The notes beneath the pieces were generated by a model. It saw only the letters and a program-made list of their open reading frames with translations, was not told the DNA's origin and did no database searches. Source: Pseudomonadota bacterium (GTDB taxonomy: Bacteria > Desulfobacterota > Desulfovibrionia > Desulfovibrionales > Desulfovibrionaceae). Taken from it: DNA of 46,656 bases. The position numbers were made by a program, and so were the translations under genes. Numbering within the stretch: the first letter of the stretch is position 1; the number at the start of each line of letters is the position of its first letter. Positions 36,410 through 44,497 of this stretch are shown in pieces. The stretch covers positions 1 through 46,656 of the forward strand of contig JAEYDL010000038.1 in the NCBI GenBank assembly GCA_023403845.1. The letters run 5' to 3'.

Positions 36410-37480
36410 ATGAAAACATCGCTTATCGCCTCCATCGTCGGCGTCTGTCTGTGCGCCATGCTTGCCGTGCCCCAGTTCGCGGTCGCTGCGGACAAGCCGG
36501 TAGTGAGAACCAGCGCCCAACCCTGTCTGCACGGCCTGCCCATCTGGTATGCCGAGAAGGCCGGCTGGCTGAAAGACGCTCCGTTCTCCAGCGAATTCAT
36601 GCTGTTCGCCTCCGGAGCCCCTCAGACCGAAGCTCTGGCCGCGGACCAGTGGGATGTGGGCGCCATGGGCACCGTACCCACGATGATGGCCAGCATGCGC
36701 TACGGCTACAAGCTGATCGGCATCTCCAACGAGGAGTCGGAAACCAACGACCTGTGGGTACGTCCGGACTCGCCCCTGCTGAAAACCAAGGGCAGCAATC
36801 CCGAATATCCTGCGATCTACGGCTCCACCGCTGACTGGAAGGGGAAAAAAATTCTCACCACCACAGTATCCACCGGTCATTACGCTCTGACCGCCACCCT
36901 GAATGCTCTGGGACTGAAGGACAATGATGTGTCCATCGTCCACATGGAACAGGGGCAGGCCTTTACCGCGTTCAACGCGGGCGAAGGTGATATTCTTCAG
37001 CTCTGGGCTCCCCTCAGCTACATGGCGGAAGCCAAGGGGTGGAAGAAGGTTTCTTCCGGTGCAGCCGCCAAGGCGGCGATCGTCGGCGGCATCGGCGTGC
37101 GCAAGGACTTCGCGGAAAAGCATCCCGAACTTGTAGTGCAGTGGCTGGATTCCTACATGCGCGGCGTGGAATTCATGAAGAATAACCCGGACCAGTGCGT
37201 CGACCCCCTGCTTTCCTACTTCAACGACTACTGCGGGCTGGAACTGACCAGGGATCAGGTGAGAAAAGAGTTCCAGTATCGCACGCTGTTCAATGTGCAG
37301 GAACAGATCGCCGCTCTGGAAGATCCCGCCAAGCTTGCTTCCTGGGTGCGCGGCGTGGCCGACTTCATGCTCTCTCAGGGACGCATCAGTCAGAAGGAAT
37401 ACGATCGCTACGTCAAGGCAAATTTCAATATTGACCCCTCATTCATGAAAAAACTGGCGGAAGTCCGTGCCGCCCGCTAG
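36410..37480 (+). CDS. NitT/TauT-type ABC substrate-binding protein
   Basis: A 356-residue periplasmic protein with signal peptide (MKTSLIASIVGVCLCAMLAV, cleavage near AVAA/DK). The mature part has the NMT1/SsuA-like layout: VRTSAQPCLHGLPIWYAEKAGWL, DVGAMGTVPTMMASM and a KILTTTVSTGHYAL second-lobe hinge. These proteins bind nitrate, sulfonates, pyrimidines or similar small anions. GGAGAG precedes the ATG. It is followed by two permeases and two ATPases, making a complete importer, and by a HisD-type dehydrogenase, which suggests a hydroxylated sulfonate as ligand; this is inference. Confidence 0.93.
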   Translation: MKTSLIASIVGVCLCAMLAVPQFAVAADKPVVRTSAQPCLHGLPIWYAEKAGWLKDAPFSSEFMLFASGAPQTEALAADQWDVGAMGTVPTMMASMRYGYKLIGISNEESETNDLWVRPDSPLLKTKGSNPEYPAIYGSTADWKGKKILTTTVSTGHYALTATLNALGLKDNDVSIVHMEQGQAFTAFNAGEGDILQLWAPLSYMAEAKGWKKVSSGAAAKAAIVGGIGVRKDFAEKHPELVVQWLDSYMRGVEFMKNNPDQCVDPLLSYFNDYCGLELTRDQVRKEFQYRTLFNVQEQIAALEDPAKLASWVRGVADFMLSQGRISQKEYDRYVKANFNIDPSFMKKLAEVRAAR

Positions 37481-37565
37481 GACTCCGCGATACGTTTCAT
37501 CCTCCTCGATCGGATCGGCCGTGTTCCACACCGGCCGATCCGCCGCCGAACCAAGGAGTCCTTCC

Positions 37566-38414
37566 ATGCAGCACGCAAGCGAAACCGGAAAACAGGCCCA
37601 TGAGACCTTGAGCCTCGAAATCCAGAAAACCAACTATTTTGCTACAGCCGCCCGCGAGAACTGGATTTCCGTCATCAGCTTCATCATCTTTCTCGTGGTC
37701 TGGGAACTGATATGCCGATTTGAAGTCGTCGGCCCCTATCAGCTGGTTCCTCCATCCGAAGTGGTTACGCTGTTCATCGACAAGTTCACCAACGTCAATC
37801 CCGACGGCGCGGTGCTTTACCAGCATGCCGCGGCCAGTCTGGCCCTTGCCCTGACCGGCTTCGTAGCCGCCATCATCATCGGCGTCCCTCTGGGACTGTT
37901 CATGGGGTGGTATCCCAAGGTCAACATGCTGGTGCGTCCGCTTTTCGACGCCATTCGCCCCATTCCACCCATCGCCTGGATTCCCATCGCCATTCTCTGG
38001 CTGGGCATCGGCACGCCGGCCAAGGCCTTCATCATCTTTCTGGCTGCCTTTGTCCCCTGCGTCATCAACTCCTATACCGGCATTCGCCTGACCAACCCCG
38101 TCCTTATCCGCGTAGCCGAGATCTACGGAGCCTCCAATTTCGAAACATTCCGCAAAATCGGTGTCCCTTCGGCTATTCCCATGATTTTTACCGGAATGAA
38201 GCTGGCTCTCAATGCCGCATGGACCACGCTGGTGGCCGCCGAGCTGCTGGCTGCCTCCGTGGGGCTGGGGTACATGATCCAGCTCGGCAGACGCATCGCC
38301 CGGCCCGACGTCATCATCGTCGGCATGCTCACCATCGGTTTTCTGGGTGCGCTCATGTCATGGATTCTTACCAAGATTGAAGCCCGGTTCGCCTCTTCCA
38401 GGAGACTTACATGA
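37566..38414 (+). CDS. ABC importer permease 1 (NitT/TauT type)
   Basis: A 282-residue inner-membrane permease of the TauC/SsuC type with a cytosolic head of about 35 residues and six membrane segments. The ATPase-coupling EAA-like loop is visible as EIYGASNFETFRKIGVPSAI, and IRPIPPIAWIPIAILWLGIG is the family centre. ATG at 37566 follows AAGGAG. It overlaps the next permease gene by ATGA. Each permease has its own sequence, so the channel is presumably a heterodimer. Confidence 0.95.
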   Translation: MQHASETGKQAHETLSLEIQKTNYFATAARENWISVISFIIFLVVWELICRFEVVGPYQLVPPSEVVTLFIDKFTNVNPDGAVLYQHAAASLALALTGFVAAIIIGVPLGLFMGWYPKVNMLVRPLFDAIRPIPPIAWIPIAILWLGIGTPAKAFIIFLAAFVPCVINSYTGIRLTNPVLIRVAEIYGASNFETFRKIGVPSAIPMIFTGMKLALNAAWTTLVAAELLAASVGLGYMIQLGRRIARPDVIIVGMLTIGFLGALMSWILTKIEARFASSRRLT

Positions 38415-39187
38415 ATGCTTCCAACAAACTGCTTCGCTATCTCGCGCCTGCGGCCTCGATTGGCGTGTTCATTCTGCTATGGGGTCTGATCTCGCTCAAC
38501 GTCAGCAGGGAATTTCTGCCTTCCCCCCTTGATGTCTGGAACGAGTTTGTCCGCCTGTGCAATGCCCGCGTGGGCGGCACCAGCATCCTCGGGCATGTGG
38601 GGTACAGCCTGCGACGCGTGCTTATCGCCTTTGGTCTGGCCATTGCGCTTGGTCTGCCCCTCGGCCTGCTCATGGGCTGGAATCGCGTATGTGAAAAAAT
38701 CGTGACGCCCATCTTTGAAGTGCTGCGCCCCATTCCGCCCATCGCCTGGATTCCCATCGCCATCCTGTGGCTGGGTGTGGCGGAAGGATCCAAGATCTTC
38801 ATCTGTTTCGTGGGTGCGTTCGTCATCATGATTCTCAACTCCTACACAGGCATGCGCTACGTGGATCCCCTGCTTATCGACGCCGCCAAATCCTTTGGAG
38901 CCTCCCGGTCGCAGCAATTTTTCAACGTGGCCGTGCCCGCCTGCATGCCCTCCATCTTCGCCGGAGTGCAAAACGCTCTGTCCATGGCCTGGATGTGCGT
39001 ACTGGCCGCCGAAATGGTGGGGGCGCGCGAAGGCGTGGGCTTCATCATCATTCAGGGCATGGACTTGAACAAACCGCCCATGATTCTTGTGGGCATGATT
39101 CTCATCGGCATCATCGGTTCCTTTCTGGCGGCCACGCTGCGATGGATCGAGCAGGTTCTGTGCCCCTGGAGGAGGGAACTGGTATGA
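38411..39187 (+). CDS. ABC importer permease 2 (NitT/TauT type)
   Basis: A 258-residue permease related to permease 1, with six membrane segments, the shared LRPIPPIAWIPIAILWLG block and an EAA-like loop KSFGASRSQQFFNVAVPAC. It starts within the stop of permease 1 and its own stop overlaps the start of ATPase 1 (ATGA), so production of the three is tied. It lacks the cytosolic head of permease 1. NitT/TauT importers usually have one permease gene; two suggest a heterodimeric channel. Confidence 0.95.
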   Translation: MNASNKLLRYLAPAASIGVFILLWGLISLNVSREFLPSPLDVWNEFVRLCNARVGGTSILGHVGYSLRRVLIAFGLAIALGLPLGLLMGWNRVCEKIVTPIFEVLRPIPPIAWIPIAILWLGVAEGSKIFICFVGAFVIMILNSYTGMRYVDPLLIDAAKSFGASRSQQFFNVAVPACMPSIFAGVQNALSMAWMCVLAAEMVGAREGVGFIIIQGMDLNKPPMILVGMILIGIIGSFLAATLRWIEQVLCPWRRELV

Positions 39188-39954
39188 ACAATGAGAAAAA
39201 AGTCAAAATCGAGTGCGAAAACATCTCAAAAGTTTTCCACGTTCCAGGACAGGCTCAGCTTCTGCACGTTTTGGACAGAGTTTCCCTCAAGGTGTACGAA
39301 AACGAATTTCTTGTCATTCTCGGCCCCGGCCAGAGCGGCAAGACCGTACTGCTGAACTGCATCGCCGGCCTCATTGAGCCGACTGCCGGAGAAACCCGGA
39401 TCAACGGCGTTCCCATTGACGGTCCCGGACGAGATCGCGGCATGGTGTTCCAGAGATACGCCCTGTTTCCCTGGAAAACGGTGGAACACAACGTGGCGTT
39501 TGGTCTGGCCGTGCGCGGCGTCCCGGAAAAGGAACGTCTGGCCATCGCCCGGCGCTATATCGAACTGGTGGGATTGGCGGGATTTGAAAAAGCCTATCCC
39601 GCCCAGCTTTCCGGCGGCATGAAGCAGCGTGTCGGCATTGCCCGCGCCTATGCCAACGATCCGGATATCCTGCTTATGGATGAACCGTTCGGCGCTCTCG
39701 ACGCCCAGACCCGCTACGCCATGGAACAGGAACTTCGGACCATCTGGGAAAAGGAAAAACGAACCGTCCTGTTCGTCACCAACAATATCGAGGAAGCCAT
39801 CTATCTGGGTGACCGCGTCGTAGTCATGTCCGCATTGCCCGGCAAGGTGAAGACCGAATACACCATCAATATTCCCGAGCCGCGCAACTATACGGACCCG
39901 GCCTTCCTGACGCTGCGCAAACAGGTCTCGGAAGACACCGATCTGGTGCTCTAG
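39184..39954 (+). CDS. ABC importer ATPase 1, altered H-loop
   Basis: A 256-residue ABC ATPase. Walker A is GPGQSGKT (47-54), the Q-loop VFQRYALFPW, the signature is intact LSGGMKQ (142-148), and Walker B/D-loop is LLMDEPFGALD. The switch histidine expected in the T-H-x-I pattern is replaced by asparagine (N200 in VTNNIEEA). Since the histidine is needed for efficient hydrolysis, the site built on this subunit's Walker motifs should be weak. It is translationally coupled to permease 2. A 69-base gap separates it from ATPase 2. Confidence 0.95.
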   Translation: MNNEKKVKIECENISKVFHVPGQAQLLHVLDRVSLKVYENEFLVILGPGQSGKTVLLNCIAGLIEPTAGETRINGVPIDGPGRDRGMVFQRYALFPWKTVEHNVAFGLAVRGVPEKERLAIARRYIELVGLAGFEKAYPAQLSGGMKQRVGIARAYANDPDILLMDEPFGALDAQTRYAMEQELRTIWEKEKRTVLFVTNNIEEAIYLGDRVVVMSALPGKVKTEYTINIPEPRNYTDPAFLTLRKQVSEDTDLVL

Positions 39955-40023
39955 GCGCTTTCGGAATGAGACGCTCCTTTTGGAATTAAGACGATTTCAA
40001 AAGCCCAAACGCTTCAGGAGGAC

Positions 40024-40800
40024 ATGATGCGCATTGCAGACAAAGAGCAATACGAGCAAGGCCGGGAAGTCAAGGTATCGGTCAAGAACCTGACCAAATG
40101 CTACGGCGATCTGCTTGTATTGAACGATATCAACTTCGATATCTACAAGGGCGAAATGCTCTGTATCGTAGGCCCCACGGGCTGCGGGAAAACAACCTTT
40201 CTGAACTGTCTTTCCCGCTTCATCCCCATCACGGAGGGATCCATTCTGGTGGACGGTCAGCCGGCCGATCCCAAGGTCCACAATATCGCCTTCGTATTTC
40301 AGGAAGTATCGGCCATCCCGTGGCTTACTGTGGAAGACAACATCCGCTTCGGTCTGCGCATCAAGCGCATCCCCGAGGATGAAATCGAAAGGCGCGTGGA
40401 GCGCATGCTCGACATTGTAGGCCTGCGCAAATACCGCACCTATTTCCCGCAACAGCTCTCGGCCAGCATGGAACAGCGAGTGGTCATCGCCCGCAACTTC
40501 GCCATCAATCCCGACCTGCTGCTCATGGATGAACCTTACGGCCAGCTTGACGTCAAGCTGCGCTACTATCTGGAAGATGAGCTGATGCGCATCTGGAAGG
40601 AACTGGGCAGCACCGTGGCCTTCATCACTCATAACATCGAGGAAGCGGTCTATCTGGCGGAACGGATTCTTATCCTGTCGCCCAAGCCGTCCACCATCAA
40701 GGAAGAAGTCATCGTTGACCTTCCGCGCCCCCGTCAGTTCGACGACCCCGAATTCGTCAAGATCCGCGACTACGTCACGGAAAGCATCAAGTGGTGGTAG
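40024..40800 (+). CDS. ABC importer ATPase 2, degenerate signature
   Basis: A 258-residue ABC ATPase. Walker A GPTGCGKTT, Q-loop VFQEVSAIPW, Walker B LLLMDEPYGQLD and switch histidine H203 (ITHNIEEA) are intact, but the signature is LSASMEQ (145-151): both glycines of LSGGQ are changed. The defect is complementary to that of ATPase 1. Two ATG codons stand side by side (40024 and 40027); AGGAGG is 2 or 5 bases upstream, so the second may be the real start. The stop precedes the HisD-type gene by 116 bases. Confidence 0.95.
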   Translation: MMRIADKEQYEQGREVKVSVKNLTKCYGDLLVLNDINFDIYKGEMLCIVGPTGCGKTTFLNCLSRFIPITEGSILVDGQPADPKVHNIAFVFQEVSAIPWLTVEDNIRFGLRIKRIPEDEIERRVERMLDIVGLRKYRTYFPQQLSASMEQRVVIARNFAINPDLLLMDEPYGQLDVKLRYYLEDELMRIWKELGSTVAFITHNIEEAVYLAERILILSPKPSTIKEEVIVDLPRPRQFDDPEFVKIRDYVTESIKWW

Positions 40801-40916
40801 GCGGACCTGACCGGAAGGGGCCCAACGAATATCTCCCCGCCGGCTTCGGTCCCTCGATTTCGTTTTTGGAACAGGCCCTCTGATCGAGGCCCCAACTCAC
40901 ACAAGGAGTACTGGCA

Positions 40917-42230
40917 ATGGAATACCTGAAAAAAGCTACAAACTCCGCGGAACAGAACAGCAGCGAAGCACGCAAGATCGTGGAAGGCATTCTCGCTGAC
41001 ATCAGGACCAACGGCGAGGATGCGGTCCGCGCGATCGCCAAAAAATTCGACAAATGGGATCAGGAGTTCGTGCTGACTCCCGAAAAGAAAGCCCGCCTCA
41101 TCGCCAGCGTGCCGGAAGAGGTAAAACGCGATATCCGATTCGCCTACGACCAGATTACCGCCTTTGCCAGGGCGCAGCGTGAAAGCATCCACGACTTTGA
41201 AATGATCACCCCGGCCGGGGTACGCGCCGGGCAGAAGGTCGTTCCCATGGATGTCGCCGGATGCTATATTCCCGGAGGCCGCTTTGCCCATACCTGCTCG
41301 GCGCTCATGAGCATCGCCACAGCCAAGGTCGCGGGAGTGCCTTTCGTCATCGCCGCCACGCCGCCACGCGGAGACAGCATTGATCCTTCCGTCTGCTACG
41401 CCATGGATCTCGCCGGAGCCGACATCATTCTTGAAATGGGCGGCGTTCAGGCCATCGCCACCATGGCCTATGGCCTGTTCACGGGAAAACGCGCCAACAT
41501 CATCGCCGGCCCCGGCAACGCTTTCGTTGCCGAAGCCAAGGCCTGCCTTGCGGGCGAAGGCGTCTGCGGCATTGACCTGTTCGCCGGGCCTTCCGAAATC
41601 GCCGTCATCGCCGACAGCACGGCTGATCCCATGACCGTGGCCATCGACCTCCTTTCACAGGGAGAACACGGACTCAATTCCCCCGTCTGGCTGTTCACGG
41701 AATCCCGTGCCCTCGGTGAAAAGGTTCTTGAAATCATGCCCAAACTTATTGCTGACATGCCCGATCCGGCCACTCCCGCAAAATCGTGGGCCGAATACGG
41801 GGAAGTCATTTTGTGCGAAAGCAGAGAAGAGGTGGCGGCCGTCAGTGACCATTACGCCCCCGAACATCTCGAAGTGCAGTCCGAGGATCTGGAGTGGTGG
41901 CTGGCCAATCTGCGCTCGTACGGCTCTCTGTTCATGGGCGAATTCAGCACCGTTACCCACGGCGACAAATGCTCAGGTCCCAACCATATTCTCCCCACCA
42001 AAAAGGCCGCGCATTTCAGTGGCGGCCTTAATGTACACAAGTACTTAAAAATTCTTACCTATCAGGAACCGACATCCAAGGAGGTCTGCAGCCTGATCAG
42101 CGAATACGCCTCTCGACTCTCCCGGGTGGAAGGCATGGAAGGACACGCCCGCGCCTGCGACTGGCGTCTGACCAAGTTCAATCCCGACAAGGCGTGGGAC
42201 TTCAAGGTCTACAGGCATCCTCAGTACTAG
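40917..42230 (+). CDS. HisD-family dehydrogenase, sulfopropanediol 3-dehydrogenase (HpsN)-like
   Basis: A 437-residue member of the histidinol dehydrogenase family. Zinc and catalytic residues of HisD are all in place: Q248 and H251 (SQGEHG), E316 and H317 (APEHLE), D350 (HGDKCSGPNH) and H410 (VEGMEGH). It does two successive NAD-dependent oxidations of a primary alcohol to an acid. No his gene adjoins it, and it ends an operon of an ABC importer and two secondary-alcohol dehydrogenases. HpsN of DHPS degraders is exactly such a HisD paralogue, turning DHPS into sulfolactate. HpsN identity is a strong inference, not proof; other hydroxy-substrates are possible. AAGGAG precedes the ATG. Confidence 0.85.
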   Translation: MEYLKKATNSAEQNSSEARKIVEGILADIRTNGEDAVRAIAKKFDKWDQEFVLTPEKKARLIASVPEEVKRDIRFAYDQITAFARAQRESIHDFEMITPAGVRAGQKVVPMDVAGCYIPGGRFAHTCSALMSIATAKVAGVPFVIAATPPRGDSIDPSVCYAMDLAGADIILEMGGVQAIATMAYGLFTGKRANIIAGPGNAFVAEAKACLAGEGVCGIDLFAGPSEIAVIADSTADPMTVAIDLLSQGEHGLNSPVWLFTESRALGEKVLEIMPKLIADMPDPATPAKSWAEYGEVILCESREEVAAVSDHYAPEHLEVQSEDLEWWLANLRSYGSLFMGEFSTVTHGDKCSGPNHILPTKKAAHFSGGLNVHKYLKILTYQEPTSKEVCSLISEYASRLSRVEGMEGHARACDWRLTKFNPDKAWDFKVYRHPQY

Positions 42231-42609
42231 TTTCGCAAAGGCCACTCTCCGCTTTCCTTGCGGGATGGCGGAGAGCACACTCCTGTCCGGTGCGGCGGAC
42301 GCTCGCATCTTCCGAAGATGCGCCGGGCGGATATGTAAACAGTAGGCAGGCGGGCGATCTTCCGCCCGATATGACGGTCCGGACCGGCAACAGCCACAAT
42401 ATCAGCAAGGGGTCGAAGGTCGTGAAATCGCCAGAGACGTCTGCCCGGAAAACCGCATGGAGCCTCCGGTCCCTCAAGCCATCCGCCGAAAAAGGACCTC
42501 TGAAGCAGCCTCACTGTAACCATGCGCAACTGCGGAACACGCTCAGAAGCGGGGCCGTCATGCTCTCTACGGCGGACGGCCGCTTCTGCGGCTGCATGTC
42601 TGGATTCCC
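42231..42609. other. Convergent gap after the dehydrogenase operon
   Basis: Contains an inverted repeat CTCTCCGC (42245-42252) / GCGGAGAG (42268-42275) and a smaller one near 42350-42370 (GGGCG/CGCCC), neither with a U-tract. They may end the + and - transcripts. No gene seen. Confidence 0.45.
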
Positions 42610-44004
42610 CTAGGAAGAGATTTTTATGCCGGAAAAGCCGGACACGGCTATTTTTCTTTCCAGAAAACGGACGCGGCTCAGCATCAGCACGGCGGCGGTG
42701 GAAACGCCTACAAGAAACGCGATCCAGAACCCCTGCGGCCCCATCGGTTCCCCCCATATATGGGTCCGCCCCAGCGAATACCCCAGCGGCAGCGCAATGC
42801 ACCAGTAGGATACCAGCGTAAAGCACAGAATGGCCCGCGTATCGTTGTATCCGCGCAGGATACCCACGCTGACCACCTGCAGCGCATCAGTAAGCTGGTA
42901 GGTTCCGGCAAAAAGCAGCAGGTGCGCCGCGAGTCCAAGCACGACGGGGTCATTGTTGTATACGGCGGCAATCTGTTCCCGAAACAGAATGGTAGTCAAA
43001 GCCGTGCAGACGGCGGCGCAGCAACCGAGGGAGAGGGAAGCGCGCCCGGCTATTGCAACCGCCTCGCGGGAGCGGCGGCCCAGAGCGAAGCCCGTCCGGA
43101 TGGTCGCTGCGGTGCCGATGGACATGGGCACCATGAAAACCAGCGAACTGAAATTCAGGGCCACCTGATGCCCTGCGACCTGAATGGCTCCCAGAGGCGC
43201 AATAAGCAGCGCCACCGTCGCGAACAGGGTCACTTCGAACAGCATGGCGAAGGCACCGGGGAAACCGATGGACATGAGTCTGCGCAACGTGCTCCAGCAG
43301 GGCAGTTCCCATGCCGAAGGACGCAAAAGTCTGTACAGCCTTTTCTGGCGTATGACGTAGACCAGCATGGTCAGAAACATGACCCAGTATACGAAGGCCG
43401 TCGCGACACCTGTCCCGGGTCCGCCCAGAGCGGGAAGGCCGAACTTGCCGAAAATCATGATGTAGTTCGTCGGAATATTGCAGAAAAGTCCCACAAAACC
43501 AGCCAACATGGCGGGCCGCATCAACGCCATGCCCTCCATGCCGCAGCGCAGGGAGATGAACAGCAGATAGCCCGGAGCGCCCCAGACGATAAACCGCAAA
43601 TACGCACCGGTCAGTCCGGCAAGATGCGGTTCCACGCCGAGTTCCTCCAAATGAAAGGACAGAAGAAACACAATGACGATCAGCGGGATGGACAGAATAA
43701 GAGCCAGCCAGAATCCCTGCCGGATGGTATGCCCTATCGCCGCATCGTTGCTTCCGTCCGCTCCCCGCAGCTGGGCCACGCTCGGCGTAACCGCGAGCAG
43801 CAATCCCTGGCAGAAAAGTACCAGAGGAATCCAGAGCGATCCGGCCAGAGCTACGGCCGCCATATCCACAGGTCCGACCCGGCCCGTCATGACCATATCC
43901 ACGAATCCCATGGAAACCATGGCGACCTGCGCCAGCAATGCGGGAATGGCCAGCTGTATCTGAGCTCGAAATTCGGTGAGATATGCCTGTCTTCTGGTCG
44001 CCAT
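42610..44004 (-). CDS. MATE family multidrug/cation antiporter
   Basis: A 464-residue inner-membrane protein with about twelve membrane segments of the NorM/DinF kind, which export cationic compounds against Na+ or H+. Characteristic parts are LAIPALLAQVAMVSMGFVDM at the N-terminus, GRVGPVDMAAVALAGSLW, and, in the second half, FPGAFAMLFEVTLFA with GAIQVAGHQVALNF. Of the clustered ATGs, 44004 is chosen because GGAG lies six bases upstream. It is convergent with the sulfonate-type operon and shares strand with cstA. The substrate is unknown; a role in exporting a metabolite of that operon cannot be excluded. Confidence 0.93.
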   Translation of the reverse strand: MATRRQAYLTEFRAQIQLAIPALLAQVAMVSMGFVDMVMTGRVGPVDMAAVALAGSLWIPLVLFCQGLLLAVTPSVAQLRGADGSNDAAIGHTIRQGFWLALILSIPLIVIVFLLSFHLEELGVEPHLAGLTGAYLRFIVWGAPGYLLFISLRCGMEGMALMRPAMLAGFVGLFCNIPTNYIMIFGKFGLPALGGPGTGVATAFVYWVMFLTMLVYVIRQKRLYRLLRPSAWELPCWSTLRRLMSIGFPGAFAMLFEVTLFATVALLIAPLGAIQVAGHQVALNFSSLVFMVPMSIGTAATIRTGFALGRRSREAVAIAGRASLSLGCCAAVCTALTTILFREQIAAVYNNDPVVLGLAAHLLLFAGTYQLTDALQVVSVGILRGYNDTRAILCFTLVSYWCIALPLGYSLGRTHIWGEPMGPQGFWIAFLVGVSTAAVLMLSRVRFLERKIAVSGFSGIKISS

Positions 44005-44497
44005 GAATACTCCATTCATACTGATGCAAAATTGAAAGGCCGCCCCGAACAGGGTGCGGCGGCAGCCGAAAAACGGCATCCCGGATACGGGACAAACGTG
44101 ATACACGAAAGTCTGGTAGCTTTCCAGCCTATATCCCGCATGCAACCTGGCGAGGAACCGGGCAAAAAAGTGCAGCATCCATACGCCTGCGGTTGGATGC
44201 CTTTCTCCTGACACATTGTTCGGAATTGCCGAGTCTCCGACAAGCAGGGAAAATACACGAAGATAAACGGTGAAACGATGTTCCTCTGGAAAGAAAGGAG
44301 CAATATCCTCTCTCCCTGCGGAACCTGACGGTTCCGAGGACTTTCTTGCCCTGCGCAGGACTGCCGGGAGAGGAGGGACCAGCCTCACAGGGCGATCTTG
44401 CCGGAGAGAAATTACGAGATACGGTGATCCTTCTGTCCCGCCGCTTCCGCATGCGCCGCCGTCTTCCCGACCGGCATTCCGCTCACGCGGCTCAGCT
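44005..44497. other. Gap between MATE and cstA genes
   Basis: About 490 bases between two minus-strand genes. It should hold the MATE promoter; I could not place a convincing one, nor a gene. Confidence 0.4.
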
